A stretch of 34,377 nucleotides of DNA from Vicinamibacterales bacterium. Its GTDB lineage: Bacteria; Acidobacteriota; Vicinamibacteria; Vicinamibacterales; Fen-181. The DNA lies in assembly GCA_029974175.1 (NCBI GenBank), contig JARKSS010000341.1:1-34377 (forward strand), written 5' to 3'. The notes beneath the pieces were generated by a model. The model ran no database searches, was not told the origin of the DNA, and worked only from the letters and a program-made list of their open reading frames with translations. Position numbers and translations under genes: made by a program. Of this stretch, positions 9,184 to 19,071 are shown piece after piece (within the stretch, counting starts at the first letter, position 1; each line of letters opens with the position of its first letter).

Positions 9184-9657
9184 TCAGCCGCGGCGCGCCG
9201 CTTCGATCTTCGCGACGTCGATCTTCTGCATCGACAGCATCGCTTCGAACGCGCGCCTGGCTTCGTCGCCACCGGCTGCAAGCGCCTCGGTGAGGACCCT
9301 CGGCGTGATCTGCCAGGAGATCCCCCACCTGTCCTTGCACCAGCCGCAGGCGCTCTCCTGGCCGCCGTTCCCCACGATCGCGTTCCAGTAGCGATCGGTC
9401 TCTTCCTGGTCCTCGGTGGAGATCTGGAAGGAGAACGCCTCGTTGTGCTGGAACACGGGGCCGCCATTCAGGCCAACGCAGGCGACGCCGGCAACGACGA
9501 ACTCGACCGTCAGCACGTCGCCCTTCTTCCCGCCGGGGAAGTCGGCGGGCGCGCGGAGGATCGCGCCCATCCTGCTGTCGGGAAAGGTGGCGGTGTAGAA
9601 GCGGGCCGCGGCCTCGGCGTCCTTGTCGAACCAGAGGCAGATCGTGTTCTTCGGCAT
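9184..9657 (-). CDS. VOC superfamily / PhnB-like protein
   Basis: CLWFDKDAEAAARFYTATFPDSRMG ... GWCKDRWGISWQITPRVLTEAL: PhnB/3-demethylubiquinone methyltransferase-like VOC fold. Confidence 0.88.
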   Translation of the reverse strand: MPKNTICLWFDKDAEAAARFYTATFPDSRMGAILRAPADFPGGKKGDVLTVEFVVAGVACVGLNGGPVFQHNEAFSFQISTEDQEETDRYWNAIVGNGGQESACGWCKDRWGISWQITPRVLTEALAAGGDEARRAFEAMLSMQKIDVAKIEAARRG

Positions 9658-9767
9658 CTGCTCGTCCTTTCCGCATCGTGGGGGCGATGCGAGCGTCGGG
9701 AAATGCAGAATCCATGCCGCGGCCCGACGTGGGGCGCTACGAACGCGGGGGCTTTGCTGAGTGGGGC

Positions 9768-10862
9768 CTACTTGGCAGTCGTCGCTGCCGGTGCCGGCCC
9801 TGGCACCTTGCCCGCCGACTCCACCACGCGCCGCGCGATGAGGCTCTCGATCCGGGCGGCGTTGCGGAGGCCGTCGATGTAGGCCGCCCGCAGCAGCTGC
9901 TCGCGGCGCGCCTTGAGCGAGTCCCTGATCGCGTCCTTGACGCCTGGCGTGCTGAGGTCCTTCTGGCCGGCAGGGTCCTTGCCGAGAACGAGGACGATGA
10001 GGAAGCCGTTGCGGTCGCCGATCGCCTGGGCGGCTCCGGGCTTGGCCTTGAGCACCGCGTCGCGCAGCCGCGGCGGGTACTTCTGGATGACCGACAGCGG
10101 GATGAACCCGAGGTCGCCGCCGCGCGGTGCGCTCTCCGGATCCTCCGAGTAGTCGGCCGCCAGCTCGGAGAACTGCGCGCCGCTCTTCAGCTTCTCCATG
10201 ATCATCCGGTACTTCTGCACCGACTCGAGGGCCGTCGTCGCATCGCTGCCGGTCCGGTTGGTGATCTGCGGCTCCTTCACGGGCGTCACGACGATCTGGG
10301 CCACGCGGTAGGCGTCCTCGGGCCGGTTGAACTGCGCCTTGTTGGCCTCGAAGAAGGCGGTGATCTCCTCGTCGGTCACCGTGACCTTCGACGACACCTC
10401 GCGCTCGAAGAGCTTGTTGATGAGCATCTCGCGCCGCAAGCCTTCTCGAACGTCGGCCTCTGTCAGGGTCCGCCTCGCCAGCTCCTGCTTGAAGGTCTCC
10501 TCGGGGATGTTCTTCCGGGCCTCCCCCATCGCGCTGTCCAGCTCGGTCTGCGGCACGTCGATCGCAAGCTCCCGCGCCCTTGCCAGGAAGATCTCCTGCG
10601 AGATCAGGTCGTCGAGGAGGGCCAGTTTGCCGGCGAACACCTCGTCTTCAGCGAGCGTCTGGCCGCCCTGGTTGCTTCGCCGCCAGGCCTTGTCCACGTC
10701 GTCGGCCGTGATCTCGTGATCGTTCACCACCGCCCAGGCGCTGGCCGAGACGGGCTTGGCCGCCGGCTTCGACTGGCAGGCCGCCGCCACGGCGGCCAGG
10801 GCGATGGTCGTGACTGCGAGCCGCCATGCGGCAGGAAAGGAGAAGCGAAAGTAGCTGGTCAT
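9768..10862 (-). CDS. SurA-like peptidyl-prolyl cis-trans isomerase lipoprotein
   Basis: Lipobox-like AAVAAACQSK; SurA-N-like helical region; parvulin segment YRVAQIVVTPVKEP...FSELAADYSEDPESAPRGGDLGFIP. Start MTSYFRFSF at 10862. Confidence 0.85.
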   Translation of the reverse strand: MTSYFRFSFPAAWRLAVTTIALAAVAAACQSKPAAKPVSASAWAVVNDHEITADDVDKAWRRSNQGGQTLAEDEVFAGKLALLDDLISQEIFLARARELAIDVPQTELDSAMGEARKNIPEETFKQELARRTLTEADVREGLRREMLINKLFEREVSSKVTVTDEEITAFFEANKAQFNRPEDAYRVAQIVVTPVKEPQITNRTGSDATTALESVQKYRMIMEKLKSGAQFSELAADYSEDPESAPRGGDLGFIPLSVIQKYPPRLRDAVLKAKPGAAQAIGDRNGFLIVLVLGKDPAGQKDLSTPGVKDAIRDSLKARREQLLRAAYIDGLRNAARIESLIARRVVESAGKVPGPAPAATTAK

Positions 10863-11128
10863 CGCTTGATTATTCCATTGAGCGGAGGCCTGTTCTGCCT
10901 GTTCTCCGGTTCTGCTGCCGGCCAGCCAACCGCGCCGCCGGGGCGGCGGGCGGGCCTGCCAGAACCTCGCGGTGCCCGAGGATTGTAGCACCGCGAGGGG
11001 GCCTCCCCGGGTATCGGCCGGCTGCCGCCTTGCCAAGCCCACTTCCCACGTCGCCACCGAACCCTGGAGGCCTCCGCTGCGTTTCCGTGGAACAGGATGG
11101 ATCTCTGGAACAGGGACGGAGGTGCCCG

Positions 11129-11488
11129 ATGCGAACCGGCGTTCTCACGCTTCTGTTCGTGCTGGCGTTGGCCCTGGGGGCGACGGCCCAGGATTCCGAC
11201 ATCACCGGCCGCTGGCGCGGCACGGCGGCAACCGGAACCGAGATTGCTCTCGACCTGGCAAGGGACGGCTCGACCGTGACCGGCACCGTGAGCCTGAACC
11301 GGGCAGACCCCCAGCCGATCTCAGATGGGCGGTTCGAGGACAACCGCCTCTCCTTCACGATGCCCTCGATGTTCGGGAAAGACACCGTGACGGTGAGGGG
11401 CACGCTCGAGGAGGACGAACTGGCGCTGGTGCTCGAGGCCGAGCGAGGCACGACCACCGCGCGGCTGAAGCGCGAACCGGCGTCGTGA
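11129..11488 (+). CDS. Small secreted protein of unknown function
   Basis: Signal peptide MRTGVLTLLFVLALALGATAQ followed by about 98 aa of predicted beta-rich sequence (DITGRWRGTAATGTEIALDLARDGSTVTGTVSL...). Confidence 0.6.
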   Translation: MRTGVLTLLFVLALALGATAQDSDITGRWRGTAATGTEIALDLARDGSTVTGTVSLNRADPQPISDGRFEDNRLSFTMPSMFGKDTVTVRGTLEEDELALVLEAERGTTTARLKREPAS

Positions 11489-11562
11489 TTCGGGCCAGCA
11501 TGCGCAGGGAAGGCCGGCGTCCGGGTCGGTCATGACCCGGATCCTGGCCGAACGACGCGCGC

Positions 11563-12714
11563 TCAGTGCGAGCCCGAGCCGGCCGGCGTCAGCTTCAAGA
11601 GGCGCCCGCTGCCCCCGCGGCGCCCGTCCTCGAGCAGCCAGATGGCGCCGTCGGGCCCTTCCTCGGGCTCGCGGATGCGCTCCCCCATCGGCCACTGATC
11701 GCCCTTCCTGGCCGTGGTGCCGTCGATGTCGACGCGGATCAACGCCTGGCTGGACAGGCCGCCGATGAACAGGTCGCCCTTCCACTGCGGCCACAGCTTG
11801 CCCGAGTAGACAATCAGCCCGGCCGGCGAGATCACGGGATTCCAGGACACCTTGGGCTTCTCGAACTCGGGGCGCGTGCTGTGATCGGGGATGGGCCTGC
11901 CGTCGTAGTGATCGCCGTCCGACACGATGGGGTAGCCGTAGTTGCGGCCGGGCAGGATCAGGTTCACCTCGTCACCACCCCGCGGACCCATCTCCTGTTC
12001 CCACAGGTTGCCGCTTTCATCGAAGGCGATGCCGAGCGGGTTGCGGTGGCCGTAGGACCAGACGGCCGGATGGAAGCCCTTGGCGGCCAGCGGGTTCCCC
12101 GGCGCCGGCGTTCCGTCGTCCCGGAGGCGGAGGACCTTCCCGAGCGTCGCCTTCGGATCCTGCGCCGGGTCGAATTTCTGGCGCTCGCCGTTGGTGAAGA
12201 AGAGGTGCCCGTCACGCGAGAACGCGATTCGGCCCGCGAAGTGGCCGTCGCCATCGACGTACGGCTCGGCGCGGAACAGGATTTCGACGTTCTGCAGCGC
12301 CGGCTGCTCACCGTCGGCGAGCACGCCACGGGCCAGGACCACTCCCTTCCCACCCGGCCCGGCCTCGGAATAGCTGAAGTACACGAAACGGTTCCTGGCG
12401 AAGGCGGGGTGCAGCACGACGTCCATCAGGCCGCCCTGTCCTTCGTCTGCCACCTTTGGAATCCCGTCCACGCGCGTCCGCTGCTGCGCGTCCGCGGACA
12501 CGAGGTAGAGAACGCCGGATTTCTCGGTGATCAGCATGCGACCGTCGGGCAGGAAGGTCATCGCCCAGGGTGATTCGAAGTCGGCCATCACCTGCACCTG
12601 GAACGGCAGGCTCGTTGCCTGCCCGGCCGCGCCTGAAGCCCGGCGCTCAGCATCGACGGCCCAGGCGGCAGCCAGCAGCACGAGAACGGCACCCGTCAGG
12701 CGTGCTCGCGTCAT
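11563..12714 (-). CDS. PQQ-dependent sugar dehydrogenase (aldose sugar dehydrogenase-like)
   Basis: FESPWAMTFLPDGRMLITEKSGVLYLV, GQGGLMDVVLHPAFARNRFVYFSYS, WSYGHRNPLGIAFDESGNLWEQEMGPRGGDEVN; signal peptide at MTRARLTGAVLVLLAAAWAV. Confidence 0.9.
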   Translation of the reverse strand: MTRARLTGAVLVLLAAAWAVDAERRASGAAGQATSLPFQVQVMADFESPWAMTFLPDGRMLITEKSGVLYLVSADAQQRTRVDGIPKVADEGQGGLMDVVLHPAFARNRFVYFSYSEAGPGGKGVVLARGVLADGEQPALQNVEILFRAEPYVDGDGHFAGRIAFSRDGHLFFTNGERQKFDPAQDPKATLGKVLRLRDDGTPAPGNPLAAKGFHPAVWSYGHRNPLGIAFDESGNLWEQEMGPRGGDEVNLILPGRNYGYPIVSDGDHYDGRPIPDHSTRPEFEKPKVSWNPVISPAGLIVYSGKLWPQWKGDLFIGGLSSQALIRVDIDGTTARKGDQWPMGERIREPEEGPDGAIWLLEDGRRGGSGRLLKLTPAGSGSH

Positions 12715-12846
12715 CGTTTTCCCCCGATCGCTACTGCGTCGTGTTGGACGCCCCGCCTTCCAGCTTACGGGGAATTGACGCAAACGTCACCGCCGATCGG
12801 GCGCGGGCGACTGCGGATGAGCTGGCCGCGCCGGCTCTGCTCCCGG

Positions 12847-15546
12847 CTACTCGGCGCGCAGCGCCTCGACCGGATCGATCCGGGTCGCGCGCCTGGCCGG
12901 CATCCAGGCCGCTATCAGGCCCACGGCCATCAGCACGGCCGTGACCACCGTGAACGCGAGCGGATCGGTGGGTGTCACGCCGAACAGGAACGTCCGCAGC
13001 ACACGCGTCACCGCAACCGCACCCGCGAGGCCGAGTACCACGCCGGCGGCGACGACCCGCAGCGCGCGGCCGAGCACCAGGCGCAGGACGTCGCGCCTCT
13101 CGGCCCCGAGTGCCACCCTGACGCCAATCTCCCGGCGCCGCTGCGTGACCGCGTAGGCCATCAGGCCGTAGATGCCGCAGGTCGCGATCAGCGTGGCGGC
13201 CAACGCGAACAGCCCGAGCACGAGCATCCGGAACCGCGGCGGGGCCACCGACGCCGCCACCGCTTCATCCATCGTCACCGCGGCCGTGATGGCCAGGTCG
13301 GGCGCGGCGCGGCGGATCTCGGTGCGGATGCCTTCCACCACCGTGGCGGGGGTGGTGGTGCGAGCGACGAACGACACGAGCCGCACGAAGTCGCTGCGGT
13401 CCTGCTGGAACGGCACGTAGATCATCGGCTGCACGTCGCGGTCGAGCCCCATGTGACGGATGTCGGCGACCACGCCCACCACCGTCATCCACTCGCTCGC
13501 GTCGTTCAGCCCGTCCAGGCGAACGCGCCGGCCGAGCGCCTCGCCCGGGCCCCCCGGGAAGCACTCGCGCACGATGCGCTCGCTGACGATCGCCACCTTC
13601 GACGCGTCCGCCGTGTCCGCCTCGGTGAACTCGCGTCCCGCGAGCAACGGAATCCCCATCGTCCGGAAGTAGCCCGCGGCAATCTTCGGCCTGCCGGCGT
13701 CGAAGTCCGGCTTCGGCTGCCCCTCGATGCTGAACTCGCCCTGGATGAACATCCTGCCGAACGGGGGCGAATTGACGAGGCTCGCCGACTTCACACCGGG
13801 CAGGTAACGGATGCGATCGAGCACGCCGCGCGCGAAGGCGTGGATGCGCTCGGGCCCGTCGAAGAACGTCTCGGGCAGCATCACCCTCACGGTCGACACC
13901 ACGCCGTCGCGCCCGCTTGCTTCGAACCCGGGCGACACCGACGTGAGACGCACGAAGCTGTGCATCAGCAGGCCCGCCCCGATCAGGAGGACCAGCGTCA
14001 TCGCGACCTGCCCGACGACCAGCAGCGTCCGCAGACGCTCGCCCGGCCCGTCGCCCGTCGTGCGCGCCTCGCCGGCGTGCAGGGCGCGGCCGTCGGCCAG
14101 CGCGGTCCTGCTGACGCGCAGCGCCGGCACGAGGCCGATCAGCAGGCCCGAGACGAGCGTCAGCGCGACCGAGAACGCCAGCACGCCCCCGTCGATCTCG
14201 ATGCGGCCGAGGCGCGGGAGCACCGCCTGCGGCACCAGCGGCAGCGTGAGGTCGATCGCGATCCGCGCGAGCAGCACGCCGAAGGCCGCGCCGGCGAGCG
14301 ACAACACGATCGTCTCGGTCAGGAGCTGACGCACCACCCGCCGCCGTCCCGCGCCGAGCGCCATGCGCACCGACAGCTCGCCGCGCCGCGCGGTCAGGCG
14401 CGCCATCTGCAGGTTCGCGACGTTGACGCAGGCTATCAGCAGCACGAACGCGACCGCGCCGAGCACGACCAGCAGCAGCGTGCGCACCGGCCCCGCCCCG
14501 TACTCCTGCAGGCCGGCCGTGCGCGCGATCGTCCGGACGTTCGGCGCGAGGACGCCTTCCGGTGCGAGCGCGCCCGGGGCGACCACCGACGGGTCGTTCA
14601 CCAGCGCGGTCAGCTCCGCTTCGGCACGCTCCTTCGTCACGGCCGGTTTCAAGCGGCCCAGCAGGTACAGGAAGGCGCTCCGGCCCTGGTCGCCGGGCGA
14701 GCGGCTGGGCAGGAAGACGTCGGCTTCGGGCAGCGTGCCCGCCCGGATCACGGGCCTGAAGCTGAACCGGGGCGGCAGCACGCCGACGACGGTGCGGGGC
14801 ACGCCGTTGATGGTGATGGACTGGCCGACGATCGCCGGGTCGGCCTTCAACGCCGAGCGCCACAGCCTGTCGCTGACGATGGCGGCGCGATCGTCCTCGG
14901 CAGCCCCGGCGGCGGTGAGAAACGAGCGGCCGCGCACCGGGCCGACACCCAGCGTGGTGAAGAAGTTGGGGCTCACTTCCACCGCCGGCACCTGCAGGGG
15001 CTCCCCGCGTCCCGTGAGCTGCGCCTCGATCGAGACGTAGGCCGCGAGGTGGTCGAACGCGCCGAGGCGTTGGGCAAGCGCCTCGTACGACACCGGCGCC
15101 CAGGTCCAGATCGTCTTGACGCCCTTCTCTGCCTGTTGCGCCGCCGAGAGGATGACGAGGCGGTCGGGATGGGGATACGGCAGCGGGCGCCAGAGCACGC
15201 CGTAGGCGACCGAGAAGATTGCCGTGCTGAGGCCGATGCCGAGTGCGAGCGTGGCGAGCGCGGTGAGGGTGAACGCCGGGTCGCGCCGCATCAGCCGCAG
15301 GGCGTGGCGCACGTCCTGGACGAGCGTCTCGACCGTCACGAACGTCCATGGCTCGCGCGCCCGCTCGCGGAGCTGCAGCGAATGGCCCAGCCGCCGGCGG
15401 GCGGCGGCGCGCGCCTCGTCGCCGCCCATGTCGTCGGCAAGCGACTGCGCCGTCATCTCCTCGTGGAAGCGCAGTTCCTCCTCCAGGTCGCGGTCGAGAC
15501 GATCGCGGCGGAACAGGAACAGCAGACGTCGGAGCAGAGAACCCAC
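12847..15546 (-). CDS. ABC transporter permease, acidobacterial duplicated orphan permease (ADOP) type
   Basis: N-terminal ADOP cap (LRRLLFLFRRDRLDRDLEEELRFHEEMTAQ), two MacB/FtsX-like permease halves, C-terminal WMPARRATRIDPVEALRAE. Confidence 0.92.
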   Translation of the reverse strand: MGSLLRRLLFLFRRDRLDRDLEEELRFHEEMTAQSLADDMGGDEARAAARRRLGHSLQLRERAREPWTFVTVETLVQDVRHALRLMRRDPAFTLTALATLALGIGLSTAIFSVAYGVLWRPLPYPHPDRLVILSAAQQAEKGVKTIWTWAPVSYEALAQRLGAFDHLAAYVSIEAQLTGRGEPLQVPAVEVSPNFFTTLGVGPVRGRSFLTAAGAAEDDRAAIVSDRLWRSALKADPAIVGQSITINGVPRTVVGVLPPRFSFRPVIRAGTLPEADVFLPSRSPGDQGRSAFLYLLGRLKPAVTKERAEAELTALVNDPSVVAPGALAPEGVLAPNVRTIARTAGLQEYGAGPVRTLLLVVLGAVAFVLLIACVNVANLQMARLTARRGELSVRMALGAGRRRVVRQLLTETIVLSLAGAAFGVLLARIAIDLTLPLVPQAVLPRLGRIEIDGGVLAFSVALTLVSGLLIGLVPALRVSRTALADGRALHAGEARTTGDGPGERLRTLLVVGQVAMTLVLLIGAGLLMHSFVRLTSVSPGFEASGRDGVVSTVRVMLPETFFDGPERIHAFARGVLDRIRYLPGVKSASLVNSPPFGRMFIQGEFSIEGQPKPDFDAGRPKIAAGYFRTMGIPLLAGREFTEADTADASKVAIVSERIVRECFPGGPGEALGRRVRLDGLNDASEWMTVVGVVADIRHMGLDRDVQPMIYVPFQQDRSDFVRLVSFVARTTTPATVVEGIRTEIRRAAPDLAITAAVTMDEAVAASVAPPRFRMLVLGLFALAATLIATCGIYGLMAYAVTQRRREIGVRVALGAERRDVLRLVLGRALRVVAAGVVLGLAGAVAVTRVLRTFLFGVTPTDPLAFTVVTAVLMAVGLIAAWMPARRATRIDPVEALRAE

Positions 15547-15585
15547 GGCAGCATCCCCCCGGTGAGTCGGTCCGTCACCCGGCCG

Positions 15586-15924
15586 TTACGTCGTCTTCAT
15601 CACGCGCATGATCGCGCCGAACACCTGCGAGAACCTCGACTCCTCGACGCCGAGCTGCTTCCTTCCGGCCGGGGTGAGCGTGTAGAACCGCGCCCGCCGG
15701 TTGTTCGCCGAGACCTTCCATTCGGCCGAGACCCAGCCCTTCACCAGCATCCGCTGCAGCGCGGGATACAGGGATCCCTCTTCGACGGTGAGCACGGACC
15801 GCGAGATCGTCCGGATGTGCTGGGCGATGCCGTAGCCGTGCATCGGCTGGATCGACAGCGTCTTCAGGATCAGCATCTCCAGCGTGCCGGGCAGCAGCTC
15901 GTTCTTGCCCTTGGTCTCGTTCAT
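15586..15924 (-). CDS. PadR family transcriptional regulator (ADOP-associated type)
   Basis: LLPGTLEMLILKTLSIQPMHGYGIAQHIRTISRSVLTVEEGSLYPALQRMLVKGWVSAEWKVSANNRRARFYTLTPAGRKQL; immediately upstream of the ADOP permease. Confidence 0.95.
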   Translation of the reverse strand: MNETKGKNELLPGTLEMLILKTLSIQPMHGYGIAQHIRTISRSVLTVEEGSLYPALQRMLVKGWVSAEWKVSANNRRARFYTLTPAGRKQLGVEESRFSQVFGAIMRVMKTT

Positions 15925-15938
15925 CAGTCCGCCTTTGC

Positions 15939-15951
15939 ATAGACCATCTAT
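15939..15951. promoter_or_regulatory. Candidate PadR operator
   Basis: Inverted repeat ATAGA-CCA-TCTAT in a short AT-rich patch 15-27 bp upstream of the padR start. Confidence 0.35.
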
Positions 15952-16115
15952 ATAAACTGGAAGTGTCCACCGAACAGGGAACAGCTGTCAAGTTTGCCAG
16001 CCACAGTCTGCGAGGCACCTGCCAGGACGAGTTGCGCCGGCTTCCGAACGGCACCCGCCTTGCCCTGCCATCCGCCGAACTCCGCGGCGGCTCCAGCACG
16101 ACTTCACGGGACCAC

Positions 16116-16592
<477 letters not shown>

Positions 16593-16639
16593 TCAGGACC
16601 TCGACGCACGGCTTGCCCGGATTTCACCACAGAACCAGA

Positions 16640-16678
16640 GACGCAGAGGCTCCTGATCGTTCCAGGAACCTCTGCGTC
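16640..16678. repeat. Long imperfect inverted repeat between convergent genes
   Basis: GACGCAGAGG (16640-16649)/CCTCTGCGTC (16669-16678) plus inner TCCTG (16651-16655)/CAGGA (16663-16667). Confidence 0.75.
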
Positions 16679-16693
16679 CCCTGTAGCGCGCCG

Positions 16694-18955
16694 CTACCTG
16701 CCCGCGGCACCGTGCGCCGCCTCGCCCCGCTCGAGGTCCGGGCCCCTCAGGACAACGGCGGACGGGTCGTGCGCGTACGAACCAACCTCGAGGTCCACGT
16801 CCGCGGGGTCTGGCATCACACGCGTCTTCTTCGACGCGTCCCACCGCGCCAGCGGTGTGAACGACACGGGCACCTCGACGCGGACCGACTTCCCGGCCGC
16901 CACGGGGGCAGCCGCGAAACCGATCAGCATCAGCTCGCCGGGATAGCCGCCCTGTCGGCAGCGCCCGTACACCTGGACGACGTGGTGAGCGTCGCGCCGG
17001 CCGGTGTTCGTGACAGTGGCGGCCAGCCGCATGCCCGCCGGGCCCCGTTCGATCACGGCCACCTCGCCAATTCCGAACGTGGTGTACGACAGGCCGAACC
17101 CGTGCGGGAACGCCGCCTTGACGCCAAGCTTGTCGAGCAGGCGCTGGCCGTGGAAGCGGTCGTAGGTGACCTTGGCGGCCGTCCGGTCGAAGGGGGGCAG
17201 GTGCTGCGAAGAAACGGGGATCGAGAACGGCAGACGCCCCGACGGGTTGTGGACGCCGGTCAGGACGTCGGCGAGCGCGCGTCCGCCCTCCATGCCCGCG
17301 TACCACATCATGAGGATGGCCGGAACCTCGCGGCGCCAGGCCTCCATCATCACGGCGCCCGCGGCGACGATGCACACGATCGTGCGGGGGATGACGGCGG
17401 CGACGGCGCGGATGATCTCCTCGTCCTGGGCACGAAGCGCAAGCGAGGCCCGGTCGCCCCCGAACTGGTCGCCGGCGGTCATGACCGGGTTCGGGCCAGG
17501 CCCCGCCGGCCGGCTTCCGCCCCCTGCGGCAGCCTGCGGCCTGCCCCCGGAGGGCGGCAGCGGCGGGAAGAGCGCCAGCAGCTCGGGGCGCCGCATCGTG
17601 TCCGCCCCGACGTACTCGCCCTCGTCGCGCGCGTCGTACCCGGCGATGACGATGGCCACCTCCGCCGAGCGGGCGATGGCACGCGCCGCCGCCGCGTCGC
17701 CGTCGGTGATGGCCGCGATCTTCGCGCCGGGGAACGCCGCGGTGATTCCCGCGAGCGGCGAGACGTAGCCCGGCGCCCGGACGTCGGAGGAACCGTGGTC
17801 GCCCATGTTCGGCGCGTCCGCGAGGCGCCCGACGACGGCGATCGACGAGACAGCCGCCGGCGTCAGCGGCAGCAGTGGCGCGCCGCCGACCTCGTCGTTC
17901 TTCAGGAGCACCATGGAACGCGCCGCGACCGTCCGGGAGAGCGCGCGTGCCTCCTCGTTCGCCATGAGGTCGAGGCCGAACGGCCCCTGGGCGCGGGTGG
18001 CGTACGACCGCAGCTGCGCGGCCAGCAGCCGGACGCCCGCGCGCTCGACCTTGTCCCAGGAGGTTTCGCCCGCCGCGAGCTGGCGGCGCAGGTGAGTGGC
18101 GCGCTGCTGGGCGAGGGGCTCCTCGAGGTCGAGGCCGGCGTTGAGCGACTTGGCCGCGTCGCGCAGGCCCCAGATGAAGTCGCTGACGGTGATCCCGCTC
18201 CACCGCCACTGGTTCCGCAGCACCTCCGTCAACAGGTACTCGTTCTGGCCGGCCCACTCGCCGTTGACGGAGTTGTACGCCGACATGACGGCCGCGACAC
18301 CCTCGTCCACGGCCCGCTTGAAGTGCGGCAGGTACACGTCGTGCAGCGTCGCCTCGTCGATGGTCACGTCCACCGTGAACCGGGCGTTCTCCATCGAGTT
18401 CAGGGCGTAGTGCTTCGCGCAGGCCATCACGTACTTCTGCGCGCCCCGCGTCAGCGCGGCGCCGAACTCGCCGAGGTGGCAGGGGTCGTCGCCGTAGGTC
18501 TCCTGGATCCGGCCCCACGCCGGATGGCGCGGGAGGTTGATGCAGACGCCGCCGAAGAAGTTGCCGCCCTGTGCCCGGATCTCGCGCCCGATCACCTCGC
18601 CGACCCTCTCTTCGAGGCCGACGTCCCACGTCGCGCCGCGCGCCATCGACACGGGGAATGCCGTGCCCTTTCCGGCCACGCAGCCGCGCGGGCCGTCGAC
18701 GAACCGCGTGCCTGGGATGCCGAGCCGGCCGATGGCGCCGTGCACGTACGGCCGCGCGTTGTAGCCTTCCTCCCGCATCGACCGCATGCCCTCCCAGAAG
18801 GGCGTGTCGCCGTCGAGCAGGTTGAGCCGCTCGTCCTCGGTGAGCCGATCGTAGAGCGCCTTCGCCTGGCCCTCGGGCGCCTCACCCGCCCGCACGGCGG
18901 CGACGGCGCGGTCGAATGCAGTGTCAGATCCCTCACGAGCGGCGATGTGGGTCAT
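16694..18955 (-). CDS. Glycoside hydrolase family 3 protein (beta-glucosidase-like)
   Basis: GTRFVDGPRGCVAGKGTAFPVSMARGATWD, CAKHYALNSMENARFTVDVTIDEATLHDVYLPHFKRAVDEGVAAVMSAYNSVNGEWAGQN, ITVSDFIWG; C-terminal fibronectin-III-like region. Start MTHIAAREG at 18955. Confidence 0.92.
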   Translation of the reverse strand: MTHIAAREGSDTAFDRAVAAVRAGEAPEGQAKALYDRLTEDERLNLLDGDTPFWEGMRSMREEGYNARPYVHGAIGRLGIPGTRFVDGPRGCVAGKGTAFPVSMARGATWDVGLEERVGEVIGREIRAQGGNFFGGVCINLPRHPAWGRIQETYGDDPCHLGEFGAALTRGAQKYVMACAKHYALNSMENARFTVDVTIDEATLHDVYLPHFKRAVDEGVAAVMSAYNSVNGEWAGQNEYLLTEVLRNQWRWSGITVSDFIWGLRDAAKSLNAGLDLEEPLAQQRATHLRRQLAAGETSWDKVERAGVRLLAAQLRSYATRAQGPFGLDLMANEEARALSRTVAARSMVLLKNDEVGGAPLLPLTPAAVSSIAVVGRLADAPNMGDHGSSDVRAPGYVSPLAGITAAFPGAKIAAITDGDAAAARAIARSAEVAIVIAGYDARDEGEYVGADTMRRPELLALFPPLPPSGGRPQAAAGGGSRPAGPGPNPVMTAGDQFGGDRASLALRAQDEEIIRAVAAVIPRTIVCIVAAGAVMMEAWRREVPAILMMWYAGMEGGRALADVLTGVHNPSGRLPFSIPVSSQHLPPFDRTAAKVTYDRFHGQRLLDKLGVKAAFPHGFGLSYTTFGIGEVAVIERGPAGMRLAATVTNTGRRDAHHVVQVYGRCRQGGYPGELMLIGFAAAPVAAGKSVRVEVPVSFTPLARWDASKKTRVMPDPADVDLEVGSYAHDPSAVVLRGPDLERGEAAHGAAGR

Positions 18956-19071
18956 GGGGTCCTCCAGAGACCGATCGGACCCGCACATCCTCTCTCGTTC
19001 GGGCCGCGGAGGCAATATTCGGGGCGTGCGCCGCCCTCACCGCCGTGGCTTCGGCGGGGGCCGCCGCCTCT

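Noticed and set aside
9672-9691. CGCATCG-tggggg-CGATGCG inverted repeat between the SurA-like and VOC genes
   Set aside because: Short, no T-run and no promoter context; could be chance in a GC-rich background.
12775-15942. 1055-aa plus-strand ORF
   Set aside because: Antisense shadow of the ADOP permease and PadR genes; Arg/His/Gln-rich low-complexity translation typical of high-GC reverse frames.
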